DNA of 64,000 nt, from assembly GCA_948474755.1 (NCBI GenBank), contig CAOLHI010000933.1, positions 1-64,000 on the forward strand, read 5' to 3'. Both the position numbers and the translations under genes were made by a program. This stretch comes from Ctenosaura bakeri. Taxonomy: Eukaryota; Chordata; Lepidosauria; Squamata; Iguanidae. The notes under the pieces are model-generated. The model did not search any database and had not been told where the DNA came from. It saw only the letters and a program-made list of their open reading frames with translations. This document shows positions 24,940-36,978 of this stretch, piece by piece (position 1 is the stretch's first letter; each line of letters begins with the position of its first letter).

Positions 24940-26578
24940 TGTTACTTCCAAAGGCTCCAGAACGCAGTGTTAGACCAAAGAGAAAATGCTTCTCTGAAAG
25001 AAGGCTATGCTCCAACCTCTTAAAAGAAGCAATTGTAAGCGCTTTGTTGAAAATAACTTTGTTGGACCCCATATCCCTAGGTAACTACTATCCAAGCTTG
25101 AATCTCTCTTTTCTAAGTAAGGTCCTAAAGCAGGAGTTGGCAACAAAGCTCAAGGCTTTCCTGGATGAAACAGGTTAACCCTCAGATCCATCCCAGTCTG
25201 GGTTCAGGCCTAGTTATGGGACAGAAATAGCCTTGGTTACCTTGATGGATAACCTACAGTTGGACAGGTCCTGCTGGATCTTTCAGCATTTGACACCACT
25301 GACCATGGTATTCTTCTGGGTTGTTTGGATGCTACATGCCTTGGGAGCATTGTATTGCAGTGGTTCTGGGTTTTTTTGACTAAACATTCCCAGGGGGTGG
25401 TGCTGGGGAACCACTGTTCAGCCTTTTGGCCACTAGTCTGCAGGGCTCCACAAGAGTCAATACTGTCCCTTATGCTTTTTAACATCTACAAGAAGCTGCC
25501 GGAAGACCTTATCCAGAGCTTTGGGGTTGGGTGTCATCAGTATACTGCTGATATCTAGATCTATCTCTCCTTTACAACTAATACCATACATGCTATGGCA
25601 GTAATAGCAGTCTGAATGCAGTAAAAGACTGAATGTGGATGAACAGACGGAAGCTTAATCTAGATGAGATGGAGGCACTGCTGGTCAGCAGGAAAACCAA
25701 CCAAGCATTGGAATCACAACCTGGATGGGGTTGCACTTCCTCTGAAAGATCAGGTTTGTATTGGACGTGTTCTTGAACACAGTGCTGTTCCTGGAAAGCG
25801 AGGTTGCTGCTGTGACTTGGAGTACCTTTCTTGGTTTTGGCTGGCGCATCAGCTGTGCATTTTCTTGGGATAGGTACAGCTGGCCACAGTGATGCATGCC
25901 TTGGTTACCTCCTGATTAGACTACTGCAATGTGCTCTATGCGAGGCTGCTCTTGAAAAGTGTTCAGAAACTGTAGCTAGTGCAAAATGCAGCAGCCAGAC
26001 TTGTATCAGGTGGGCATTTTAGAGACCATATAACACTGGTCTTTCAAGAACTGCAGTGGCTTCTAATTTGCTTCCAAGCTCAATTAAAGGTGCTGTTGTT
26101 GACCAGCAAAGCCTTAAATGACATGGGACCAAGATATATGAAAGATCGCCTCCTCCCATATGAGCCTGCCAGAAATTTTAGATCTTCAGAGGAGGCCCTG
26201 TTCCCTATACCTCTTGAAGTCAGGTGGGTAGGTACCTACAAGAGAGCTTTCTCTGTAGCAGCACTTCAACTGTAGAACTCCCAACCCAGGGAACTTAGGA
26301 TATCCCCATCTATTTGAAATTTATGGTGGATGGCCAAAACAGTGCTGTTCCACATGACATTCAGTGACTGAAGTTGCTGTTTTAACTGTTTTAAAACCAG
26401 ATACTAGGATTGTTTTTAGACTGCTTTTAGGAATTTTAAAAAGAGTATTTTAATGTACTTTTAAAATATGTTTGACTCTGTACTGCTTCAATTGGTTTTT
26501 ATTTGTTCATTGACTTGGGAGCCCTTGGGAACTGCAAGGTGATACAGAAATACTTTAAATAAATAAATGAAAAAATAA
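24940..26578 (+). mobile_element. L2-clade LINE, truncated and frameshifted
   Basis: Broken plus-strand frames carry L2 ORF2 motifs in order: LDPISLGNYYPSLNLSFLSK (25070-25125), then a GSGFF-like region, and GVVLGNHCSAFWPLVCRAPQ with ESILSLMLFNIYKKLPEDL (25400-25500). Then GVGCHQYTADI (the YADD region, altered) and QNAAARLVSGGHFRDHITLV (about 25980-26040), followed by ALNDMGPRYMKDRLLPYEPA. It ends in an (AAATA)n-type tail at 26555-26580. At least three frameshifts and stops make it dead. Confidence 0.85.
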
Positions 26579-29500
26579 ATAGCCTATTTTGCTTCTAGGA
26601 GAAGGTGGAAAGACATGGATTTACCTTGAAACAGAAGCATGTAATTTCCTTACGTGACAGTAAATTTATTACTGGTTTCAGATTAGTAGTAATCCGTTTT
26701 AACTGATTTAAACTAAATAACATTAATGTGAGAGGGGAAATAAACTATTAAAGACAGTAATTGTGACAGATACCAAAGCTGTTTATCCAAGAACTGATTA
26801 CATAATCAAGCTGGAGAACACTAGGATGTCTTCGCATTTGTAAAAAGAAGTGATCACTGATTATTTGCAATTACTCTACTAAGTCTAAATCTTAATTTAG
26901 AAGTCTTCCTCAGCAGTCTGTATTTAAATATAGTCCATTTTCTCTTCAAGAGCCTGCTGTAATCTCCTTTGTCAAAGGAATGCTGTTACCTCCACAACAG
27001 CCATTCAACTAAACTTAGTTACAGGTAAGAGACTCATTCTGTCTTTTCTAGCAGACCAAATGAGGGACTGTGAGAATGGCCTAAGAGACATGACACCTGT
27101 GGAAATGAAGGCTGTCAGTAGACCACCTGTGGTACCACAGATCCCCCAAAGTGTCTGTGGAAAGTTTTTTGTCCTGTTGAGGGGGAAAATGACTTTTTCT
27201 ACAGACATTTTGCAGAAGTGCAATAATATATCTGCATAATCCAAAGCCTTCTCTTTTCCTTGACACCCTCACAAAATTGGTCACAAACAGTGATGTTCTA
27301 GATTTCAGTAAGTGTGTGACTGACTGAGTTGTTTTACTGTATTCAGATCAATGGCTATGGGATACAGATCAAGGGATTAGAGTAAGCAAGTAACAAATTT
27401 TCTAATTAGTTACTTTGATGACTAGTTATGTTTTGCAGCAAAGAACTGGAACCAAGCTTCTCTCTGCCTCTCATTCTTTCTCTCCTGTCTGCAACAGCAT
27501 GGCTGTAAACCCACTTACTCATTTGCTAGGTATGTGACTGTCTCAGTCTGAGTAATGGGGGGAAGCTGCTTTATGCTATAGCCAAAAAAGGTTGCACTGT
27601 AATATTTTTCTCAGAATTTATAAGGTACAGTATCTGAACTGGCCACTTGGAGGAACTAGAGATTCTTTCCTTGCATTTTTCAAAGACACAACAGTAAGAG
27701 AAATAGTAACTTATCAGTAAAGTGTATCTCAATGAGTTACCTTTCTGGATTTCAGTAACAGTAACAAATAATCACCTTTGGGGTGATCAGAGTAATGTGC
27801 AAAGTAACTAGTTGCTTTCAAAAAGTAGCATTCATTGCTCTTGTCATTACTAACCTTAGGAAAATTGTGGCCAGTGGCACTTTCATATCCTTTTAAAACT
27901 CAGATAATTGTTTCATATGCCACATTCAAAGCGGGAAAGATATTCATGAAAAATATGCCCAACCACAGTGTTGCTCTTCTTAAAGGGAGAAAGAAAGAAG
28001 GACTCTGTTTGTTCAACTATAATTTGGGCACTGCCACAACCACTCTTGTAAGGGCTGACAAATCGTCTGTATTGTTAAGGACAAGGGAACCATTTTAGCA
28101 CAATCATGATAAGAATTCTAGCAACTAGAATACATCCCACTAATATGGCTTTTTGTGGACTGCAGCAAATCTTACATGTGAAAACTGGCACGTCATTAGA
28201 AAGGCTGATTTTCTAATTTCAAGGATAACTACAACTCCTTCCCCCTCTGGTGTCCACTGAGGGTGCTTTAAAAAAAAAAAGCACATGGGGAAGTTTTTAA
28301 ACTAAAAACACATAGGACAGGTTTTAAATCTCCCTCTCTTACCAGTACCAATCTAAATTGGGCTTGTGAATATTTACTCTTGACTAAGGAAGAACTCTAC
28401 TAATCTGCATGTTATGTGTTTAACAGTGCATGTAGTTTTGAGCCTCAGTGGGGAAATAGCCATATGAAGGAAGAATCACAGTAAAATCTGTAGTTGTAAC
28501 TTAAAGGACTATGGAAAATTTCCAGCTGCCAACAAAACCCAAGAAATCACCAAAGCTGGAACAAATAACAGAATGATTTTATACTTTCAGTATTTAAAAT
28601 ACATGGGACATTATACTTAGTTTCTCTCTTCCTAGTCATTTCACATTAAACTGAGCTTGTGCAGGGGATTGAAGCATACATCCCCTTTTTATTCTACAAC
28701 ATAGAGAAAAAGAACAGGACAAGATAGAAGAAAACAGAAGAGGAAATACAGGCTGGGAGATGCAAAGATCTGAAGTACACCAAGTCTCTTCATGCACATC
28801 TACCTTCATGTAGACCATTTTATGTGTATCCTTAAATGCTTATCTTCACCCTCTAGCGTATTTGACTAGGACAGATGGCAACACTTTCATTCTTGGGGAA
28901 AGATAATTAATGCATCATCACAGGTGGAAATGTTCATTTCCAATTCTTCGGCTTACTTCTTGAAACTCAAAGGCAGCCACCAAATCAGGTAACCATCTGT
29001 TGTTTAATGGGGTTTTCAGCTTACGTGAGTTTGATGAGGTTATTCCTAGGAGATGCTTGCCTTGTAAAGCAAATCGGCTCTATTGCCACATAGCAGCTTT
29101 GTCCCTTAGGCAAGGCAGATCATCACTCATCCATACTCGCACATTCAGACACAAATTGATTTAGAAAATTTGATGCATGAAGGTTATTTTCTAGATAGGG
29201 TTTTCCTTTCCTTCCTTCAATTCTCTCGTTATGGCAGGCTAGTTCCAGCTGCCAGCGCCTGGTGTTGTGGGTGTCTGGAATTATGATTGCCCCAGAGCAA
29301 TGCCTCTCTGGTTTTCAAGGAGAGGGAAATAAATTTAAAGCTGCTTCCAGTGGTATTCTGAGTGCAAATCAGTTGAATGTTGTTATTATTATATACTAGT
29401 GTATTAACCCAGCATTGCCTGGCATTTTATTTTCCTCTTAAGAACTCACCAGACTGTCTTACCCAATACCTGTAACTTTTCCCTATATTTCCTAACGCAA

Positions 29501-29592
29501 TTTGTATTCAGAGTTATTTCATTCTTCTCACTGATGCTTTTGCAGCATTTGTGGACAAAGCACCCTTTTAAGGGGTCAGCTGAAGAATGGGA
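26579..29592. other. Intronic sequence without recognised feature
   Basis: 3 kb with no gene and no repeat I can name. Confidence 0.45.

Positions 29593-29650
<58 letters not shown>
29593..29650 (+). repeat. (AAT)n microsatellite
   Basis: About 19 uninterrupted AAT units. It is joined to a LINE-type 3' sequence on its right, so it is likely the tail of that element. Confidence 0.95.
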
Positions 29651-29815
29651 TTTATTTTTATCCCGCCTCTCCCAGTGGATCGAGGCGGCATTGCAAAAAT
29701 ATATAAATACATTAAAACATTAAAATGTACCCCATCCTCCCCACCCACCAACCCTTCTATCCCCCTAAAACACATTAATTATTAAAAACAAATTAAAAAC
29801 AAAATTAAAACAAAG
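29651..29815 (-). mobile_element. LINE 3' end, probably L2-type
   Basis: Read in reverse, this ends in the common squamate LINE terminus (CGCCTCGATCCACTGGGAGA, GGCGGGATAAAAATAAA) followed by the (ATT)n tail. Only the last 165 bp or so are present. Confidence 0.5.
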
Positions 29816-30479
29816 AGACAAATGATGAGAGGCAGTGGAACTCAAGTGACTATAGCAGGATGGAAAAGACTATTGGTGGCTGCACTACAGCAGAATGCCT
29901 CATTTTCACTTAGACGATTAAGCTAGAAAACAGCTGTATCTTGCTACCTACTCAGATGCATTTCTCAAAGGAAGAAGTTAAACAGCTATGGGAAACCAGA
30001 AGTGGCAATTATGTTTTTCCCTATCTCAATTAGTAATTAATATGTTAATTGCATTAATTAAAACAAAAAGCAGACACCATCTTAACTCTGGGTTTTAACA
30101 AGCAAATATAACAAATAAATAACAAAAATAAAAGTGGCCTAAACCTGGAAGTACTGAAAGGACAGATGGGAATAAAATGAAGGTCAAGTGATGATGAGCA
30201 TCTTTCTATTTTCTCATATAAATGCATCACATAAAAAAAATAATGTAATACAAAATAAAATATCACACTAGGGATCACAAGTTTCCCAAAATGCTTCCTA
30301 CATCGACCCACTGAATTGATTGTCTACACTGCCTTTCAAACTAAGAAATACTGTCCAGAGGAAAGCATAAGCTAACTCAGCATTCCAAACAACAAAATAA
30401 AATTTAGTTCTACTTCAGACAGAACAAGAGAGATAATTTATAAATAAGTAAATAACCTAGCTATGTTTAGAGTAGACCT

Positions 30480-30868
30480 TTTGAAATCAGCACAGCAGTA
30501 TATTGGTATGTAGGGTAAGAGTAATTAGGAAATGACAATTAAGGTTCGGGAAAGAAATAAGAATGAAATTATGAATATTATATTTTGAAAAGGATAGAAA
30601 TAAGAATGAAATTACTAACAGTATATCTTGAAAGTGTTAATTATGGTAATAATTAATAACAGTGGGTATAAATGAGAATGTGATTCATATATACCAATAT
30701 ATATAATCAGTATGATTTATAATACATTGTACAAGTAATATTATGTAAATAGAATTTGGAGAGAAAGAGAAATGTAAGTACTTTTTAAAAAAACCTTTCC
30801 CTTCACTTTTATGTTTGTCACATCATGTTTTTTTTCTTACAATAAAAAAAATAAAAAAAAATAAAAAT
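30480..30868 (+). repeat. A-rich LINE-like 3' tail (uncertain)
   Basis: This AT-rich segment ends in AATAAAAAAAATAAAAAAAA (30841-30868), preceded by a T-rich stretch. It looks like the 3' UTR and tail of a poly(A)-type LINE. An internal near-repeat (AGAAATAAGAATGAAATTA) occurs at about 30552 and 30596. No coding part was found, so the family is unknown. Confidence 0.3.
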
Positions 30869-31564
30869 GAAATCAGCAGGGCTTTAGTCTTTGTCCTATG
30901 AGCAGTTCACTTGGCTCGGAGAGGAATGAAGGCCTCCATTGTCACTATGTCTTTGCTTTGTCTGTATGATCTCTGCTGAACCTTTGTATGTGAACATTTT
31001 GGCAAGAAAGCAGTGTTTTGACAGGGATAAATGCAACCCTGACCCACCTACCCCACTCCTGGAGGAAACTGCTCCAGCTTTCACTACTATCTGTAGCCTG
31101 ATCATCAGCTGCCTCATTATCATTCTTTCCTTTTTCAAAAGAAGACTGAAAAAGTTAATTATAAGTAATTTCTAAAGTAATTACTCAGACAGCATAGTTG
31201 GTTGCACACTGCCCATGGAAGTCTGCAATTTGTAATGCCAAATAGTAATGTTTCCAAGTCTGGGGAGAAAATCTCAGGATACTTCCACATAGTGATCTTA
31301 AATAAATTAACAGATCACACTTTCACTATGAGGAAATCATATTGCCATGTCATTCAATTTGAATTGTTATTTCACAAAGCTAATTCAGAATGAATGAGGG
31401 CAATACTTCCCTTGGAAATCGTGAGTGGCCACGAAAATGTTAAAATAGCACAAAAACAAAAGAAAATTGTCTGTGGGGGGGTTGCCCCTACAGTTTGTCA
31501 GGCAAAGTTTACCCTCTCTCTTCTTTTTGATTAATTACACTAATAGAGATTTAACAGTGTTAGT

Positions 31565-31762
31565 AACCAAGCCACTGTTATAGTACTATTATTCCACTTT
31601 CAACATCTTGTGGAATTCTGGGGTTTGTAGTTCACTGAGGCCAAAGAGCTCTCTGGCTGAGAATTCTAAATGCTCCTCCCTAAACTGCAAACCTCAGGAT
31701 TCCATAGGATGTTGAAAGTAGAATAATAGCACTATATCAGTGTAGTCTGGGAATGGCCTTAG
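31565..31762. mobile_element. Palindromic MITE (copy 1)
   Basis: This long imperfect palindrome has arms TATTATTCCACTTTCAACAT and ATGTTGAAAGTAGAATAATA. The inner blocks are GGAATTCTGGGGTTTGTAGT and AACTGCAAACCTCAGGATTC. It is the same family as 61140-61347. No open frame. Confidence 0.75.
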
Positions 31763-31934
31763 TCATCTTTGTAAAACAACATATGAAGTTGGTTTGCTTT
31801 CATAACATCTCATGGTGAGAGTCCCTGTAATATGTACTCTCCTTGGAGGAGAGGGGGAGAGCCTGAGACTACAAAACAAAGGATGAACAAACTCTGACTA
31901 ACTGCAGACTGAGAAATATGGGATTGGGGAGAGA

Positions 31935-32480
31935 GACAGGACACCAAAGGACTGGGGAAGTGCAAAGATTGTCCCGCTTTTCCGAAAAGGCAAAAAAGAA
32001 GATCCAGGAAATTACAGAGCAGTTAGCCTAACCTCAATACCAGGAAAAATATTAAAATGGACTGTACAGCACACTATCTGCAGGTATCTTGATGACAGTG
32101 CAGTGATCAGTAGGAGCCAGCATAAGTTTGTCAAGAAGAAGTCTTGCCAAACTATATATCTTTTTTTCCCCAATGAGACCACTAGTTCAGTACACAGTGA
32201 GAGTGCTATGGCTGTCATTTATCTGGATTTCAGCAAAGCATTTGATAAGGTTCCCCATAATGTTTTGATTAGCAAACTGATTAAATGTGGAATAAATGAG
32301 AACACTGTCAGATGGATCCATAATTGGTTGGAAAACTACACTCAAAAAGTTATCATCAGTGGCTGCACTTCAGACTAGAAGGAGGTCTTAAGCAGAATCC
32401 TCATGGTTCTATCTTAGGGCCATTACTCTCCAACATTTTTACCAGTGACTTAGATGATGGGGTAGTGGGAATCCTAAGAT
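31935..32480 (+). mobile_element. CR1-family LINE, RT fragment
   Basis: The plus strand encodes fragments of a reverse transcriptase: a DPGNYRAVSLTSIPGK-like stretch (32000-32050), then MAVIYLDFSKAFDKVPHNVL (32207-32270) and VRWIHNWLENYTQKV (32310-32355), then GSILGPLLSNIF-like codons near 32410. The 91-codon frame at 32103-32378 is the longest surviving piece. It lacks both ends. Confidence 0.8.
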
Positions 32481-32924
32481 CTGCACATTAAACTTCCAAG
32501 ATAATATAACTTTTCCCCCCAAAAGGGTCATTATCTCCTAGCTGAGATTCTTCTTAGAGTCAACTGTACATTTTGTAAGCAAGTATATGTTGTGGAAATT
32601 ACCAGATTATAGAGCACCCTCCTGTGTAGAAATAATCTTTACAGAAATGAATTCCCATTATCTTGGAATTCACTGTAATAAGCTGCTGAATATAGATGCC
32701 TAAGCTTGAGTCAATGGATTGAATAAACAGATGGATAATTTTAAACTCCTGAATTATTCTTGTAAATCTACTGAAATGGATACAAGTTAAGTGCGTGCCT
32801 AAGCACTTTACAGATGTTTTAATTCTACTCTACTTTACAATTTAAATATTAGAGACAAAAAGAGACAGAAAAAGGAGACAACAGAGACAATGGCAACGAC
32901 AGAAAGATTTGATGGATGATCACA

Positions 32925-33345
32925 AAAGGCTATCTAATCCAGCATCTACTTGGCCACTTGCCAAATAGATTCCTATGGGAAGCCCATGTGTAGGCTGGCA
33001 GACATCTCCCAAAGCTATCCATCAAAACTAGGATCCAGAGGCATGTGACCTCCACTCCTTGAGGTTTTTTATACGCATCATGACTAGTAGCCATTGATAT
33101 CTTTATTCTCCACTGATCTGTATAATCCTCTTTTAAAGCCATTTAAGTTGTGACTTTCATCACACCTTGTGGGAAGCAAATCCCACAGTTGAGCTGTGCA
33201 CTGTGTAAAGAAGTACTTCCTTCTGTCTTGTCTTGACTCTCTGGCTATTCAAGATCACTGGATGACCCTGGCTTCTAATAATATTAGAGGCAAAGAAAAA
33301 TGTCTCTCTGTTCTCTGTCTTCCAGCCCTCTTTACATAATAAAAT
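32925..33345 (-). mobile_element. CR1/L3-like LINE 3' fragment
   Basis: Plus-strand reading includes ACTTTCATCACACCTTGTGG, GCTGTGCACTGTGTAAAGAA and GTACTTCCTTCTGTCTTGTC. The element lies in reverse and is a more complete relative of the fragments at 205-415 and 61780-61905. No frame survives. Confidence 0.5.
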
Positions 33346-34640
33346 GGCAGTGTTGGCACCATCTATCCACAGGGATGTCTGGAATTGGCAATACTGTGCC
33401 TTTGTTATTGTACCACTGAAATCATGGAGTGGAAAAGTTCTATCATTGTTGTGTGTGTCTTTATCAGAGCTCAGAAATATTACTCTTTTATATTACAACT
33501 CCTGGAATTCTCTACACAGCTATGCTGACTGATGTGGGGATGGGGAGATTCTCAGAACTATTGTGCAGAAAATTAACATTTCCAAGCTGTGGCTATGGTA
33601 CCAGAAAATGTGCTGGAAGTGTGACCTACGCTTATGCCTCTTCTTCCATCTGTGGGTTTTCTGTGAGCATTGTCACTGACACAGTCCCTGACTGATGGGC
33701 TTCAGTCATGTCTCTATGGATGTGTCTGCCTCTTTTGTGTTATTTTTGAGACTTTCCAAGCAATGTGTTTTTGCCAGAATATGTAAATATGTAGCATTGG
33801 CTTCTCCTTTTTCATCTTCTTTCCAACTCAATTTAATTCAGCCCATTTTCTAATTTTCATAACTTACACATCTCAGAACTACTCCAAGACAAGAATTTTG
33901 TACACAGGACAAGAATTTTGTTAGTAGTACAATGATTACACCACTAGATTGTGTAAAAATGCTTAGCAAAAATTTGGATACCTCTGTGAGCAGTAGCATA
34001 AAATATCCTTATCTAAGCCACAATGTCCTAATTATAAAATGATCAATAAGATTACTCTCCAGAGCAGATATAGACTCCACCTGCTTGTCTCCTTAAAAAG
34101 AAACTACACTGGGAATACCAAAAATATAAAGACTGATTCTAATGCTTAATTCAGTCATTTCCAGGCAGTAAAAGAGACAAGGTGGGCCATGCACAAAAAA
34201 ACATTTTTAGCGCAGAAAATGTTATTTTCTGAATATATTCTTCCTGTTCTGTTAAATGGGTGTTTTTATGAAATAAAGTATGGACAAATCAATCAGCAAA
34301 TTTTAAAATGTGTATGGTTAAAATGTATTCAGAATGGTTAAAACCCCATGTGCTTTTCTTTGTAAAGAGCAAGTCCTGAACTCCACCACTCCTTGTGGTG
34401 AGGAGAAAAATGGTAAAGTTATTTGTTCTTGCCTGTGAGAATGACATTTACAAATATTTACATCCTTTGAGCATTCATACATCTGCAAGTGTTACGGGAT
34501 GTTTCCATTAAATGAAGTATGGACAACATATGTGTTTTTCATTGTGAACTGTAGCAATGTGCATAATGGCAGGAAACATGCAGGCACACATCATAGTCAA
34601 TGGGGAAAAGTGGCATAAACACAAGGGAATAGGAGGAGAA
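33346..34640. other. Intronic sequence without recognised feature
   Basis: No gene or nameable repeat. An 18-bp near-duplication (ACAAGAATTTTGT) occurs at 33890 and 33908. Confidence 0.4.
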
Positions 34641-34654
34641 TGGGGTAGGGAAAA

Positions 34655-34725
34655 GCACACATGCACCTAACACACAGTCAAATTCACAAAAGTCAAAGCC
34701 ACAAATCTTGAGGGAAGACTCTAAT
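34655..34725 (+). repeat. Tigger-like MITE end fragment
   Basis: ACAGTCAAATTCACAAAAGT followed by CAAAGCCACAAATCTTGAGG matches the right-end region of the five longer copies in the window. The left end is lost or unrecognisable. Confidence 0.4.
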
Positions 34726-34984
34726 GTCCAAATACGTGTGCAAATTAGGAAAACGCAGCAGCAAATTTTGTGAATTTCAGTGCTGGAGGAAAGCACAAAG
34801 TCTTGCAACCTGACAGAAAACAGATAGAAAGAAACAGCTGGAAACAGAGTGAAAGATACTGACAAACCTATCCCTAGACTCCAGAGTTCCTTGCCATGGT
34901 CAGATTGCCTCCTCTCTGTTGTCCTTTTCTAAGCAGAACCAGGTAAAGACCATATTAATCTGGACAAACCTTTGGTATTTAAGC

Positions 34985-35232
34985 CGGTAACTGCTGAAGG
35001 GTTTTTAATGGGCTGAGTACTATTATTATTATTATTATTACTACTACTACTGCTACTACTACAGTACTATTTTATTATTGATGTTTTTAAAATGTTTTTA
35101 AAATTTTAAAATCTTTTTTTCTTGCTTTAATATACTTGTTTTATATGAATTCCATTAATGTTTGGTAGGTTGAATGCTTTCTTTTTGGCACAAAAGGGTA
35201 ATATAAAATTTAAACATAAATAAATATCACAG
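34985..35232 (+). mobile_element. L2-type LINE 3' end with (ATT)n/(ACT)n
   Basis: A tail-like segment holds (TAT)n at 35021-35040 and (CTA)n at 35041-35062, followed by TTTTAAAATG-rich sequence. It closes with GGTAATATAAAATTTAAACATAAATAAAT, in two parts typical of L2 3' ends. Confidence 0.45.
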
Positions 35233-35919
35233 AAGAAAATATTATTAGATAGTTATGAATCACTGAAAAGTCTTTATACTTTATTCATTACTACATCTCC
35301 ATCTGGATTTGTACATTTAAATTAGGGTGAATTACACAAATGCTACCAGAAATAACAGTAAAGAAGTCAGGGTTCATTCTGCATTGATTTTACATCTCCC
35401 AGTATTTGTTGCAAGAAATATAACTGAGATTTTGTACATTATATGCAGAATAAGAATGTGCAAAGAAAGAAGATTCATGCCAGAACCGACTTGTGCATTT
35501 CAGGTAGTATGCCTCCTTGCATCTGAATGCTTTGGCCAAGATCTTGAATCTGAAACAGGGTGGAATTTCAGGAAATCTAAAACTTTTATGCTTCTATATC
35601 CTAGGCCTGAAATTCCTCAGCTATTTCAACCTCGCATGCAAGGAGAAATGATCTTCATAACTTCCTCTCCACTGTGGGAAGGGAAAAGAATTTTTGTACA
35701 CTATTCTCCCTGAATGAAGCCTGCCAAAGTACTCCTGGGGATATGTGGTGCAAAAATGCATATGGGGTTCTTGCACAAAAAGTTTAAGTTTTATGCAGAT
35801 GTATTTTCTGCATAGGAAACATGGTTCAATTGCAACACCTCTTTTTTTGTGCAGAAAAACCATTTGCAATTTTGCACAGAACAATCCCACATCTGGACTC
35901 TGGGCTTTGAGTGCTTAGG

Positions 35920-36978
35920 GCCAGTTTTAACTGATCTGCCAGCTATGTCTATGTCTATTCTGGACAGGGGTTACTTAGCCACAGTAGTCCATGGACTGCT
36001 GACCTCCTGAATAAGCCACTGCAATGTAGATTTACACGGAAGTGCCCTTGAAAACTTCAGAAGTCCAGCTAGGACAATATGACGCAGCTAGACTACTGAA
36101 CAGAATATCATACAAAAAAAGACATAACACCTGTTTTAAAGGAACTGTTCGGCTGCCAATAACCTTCTGGTCTCAATTTAAGATGTTAGTAATGACATTT
36201 AAATCTCTATACAGTCTGGGACATGAATACCTTAAGGAGTGCCAGTCTACATATATACTTGCCTAGGCTTTAAGGTCTCCTCTGTGTCCTGTCAACTGGG
36301 CCAATATGCTGTAGGAGAACATGGGAGAGGGCCATCTCTTGTTGTGTAACCTCAGTTAAGGAAGAGTCAAACACTGAAGAAATAAGGAGAGAGACAACTC
36401 CATGTGCTCAGTGGATTTGTGTGTGTGTGTGTAACACACATATCACATTTCAACCTACATGTGTATTTTGATAGGCTTCTTCAGAGCCAATATGTTATCT
36501 ATCAGCAGAAATTTCTCCAACTCCAACAAATGGAATGAGATTTTCAGCTCCAGCTTGTTTTTAGCTTGTTTCAAAATTAAAAATAAAATAATCAAAAACT
36601 ATTTGCTGAGCACTCGGAGACATACCTCCACATTTTTCCTGAGGACCCTAGTTATGGAACACCTTCCTCTTGGTCATTCCTTGGCATCAACATTGTTTCA
36701 TTTGGGTGCCAAGTGGAAAACGTGGTTCTTTCGCTAAACTTTTTGAGGCCTAACTGGTGTTACACAAACCCTCAAACGTACGTCGTCTGAAATAATTTTT
36801 AAACTATTTTAACAGCTTTAATATGTATTTTTAACTTGTTGAATTATTTAATATGATTTTAGCCTTCAAATATGATGTTTATGCACACCGTTTTAAGTTT
36901 GTTACACTAGTTTTTATTATATGCCACTCTGAGATCTCTAGATACAGGGTGGGATATAAATATTTTAATAAAAATAAT
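35920..36978 (+). mobile_element. L2-clade LINE, 3' fragment
   Basis: Plus-strand codons resemble the L2 ORF2 tail: a region like LVTS-x-LDYCN (35995-36030), a QYDAARLLNRISYKKR segment (36060-36120), then MTFKSLYSLGHEYLKECQST (36190-36250). The end has GATACAGGGTGGGATATAAA and an ATTTTAATAAAAATAA tail (36940-36978). A (GT)n run at 36418-36432 interrupts it. Multiple stops. Confidence 0.7.

Noticed and set aside
24840..25178. A 112-codon frame as a host gene
   Set aside because: It reads the broken L2 reverse transcriptase (LGNYYPSLNLSFLSK).
29446..29785. Poly-isoleucine open frames on both strands
   Set aside because: They are translations of the (AAT)n microsatellite.
32103..32378. RT-like 91-codon frame as a domesticated gene
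   Set aside because: It is flanked on both sides by the remaining CR1 sequence in other frames and has no separate start, so it is only a LINE remnant.
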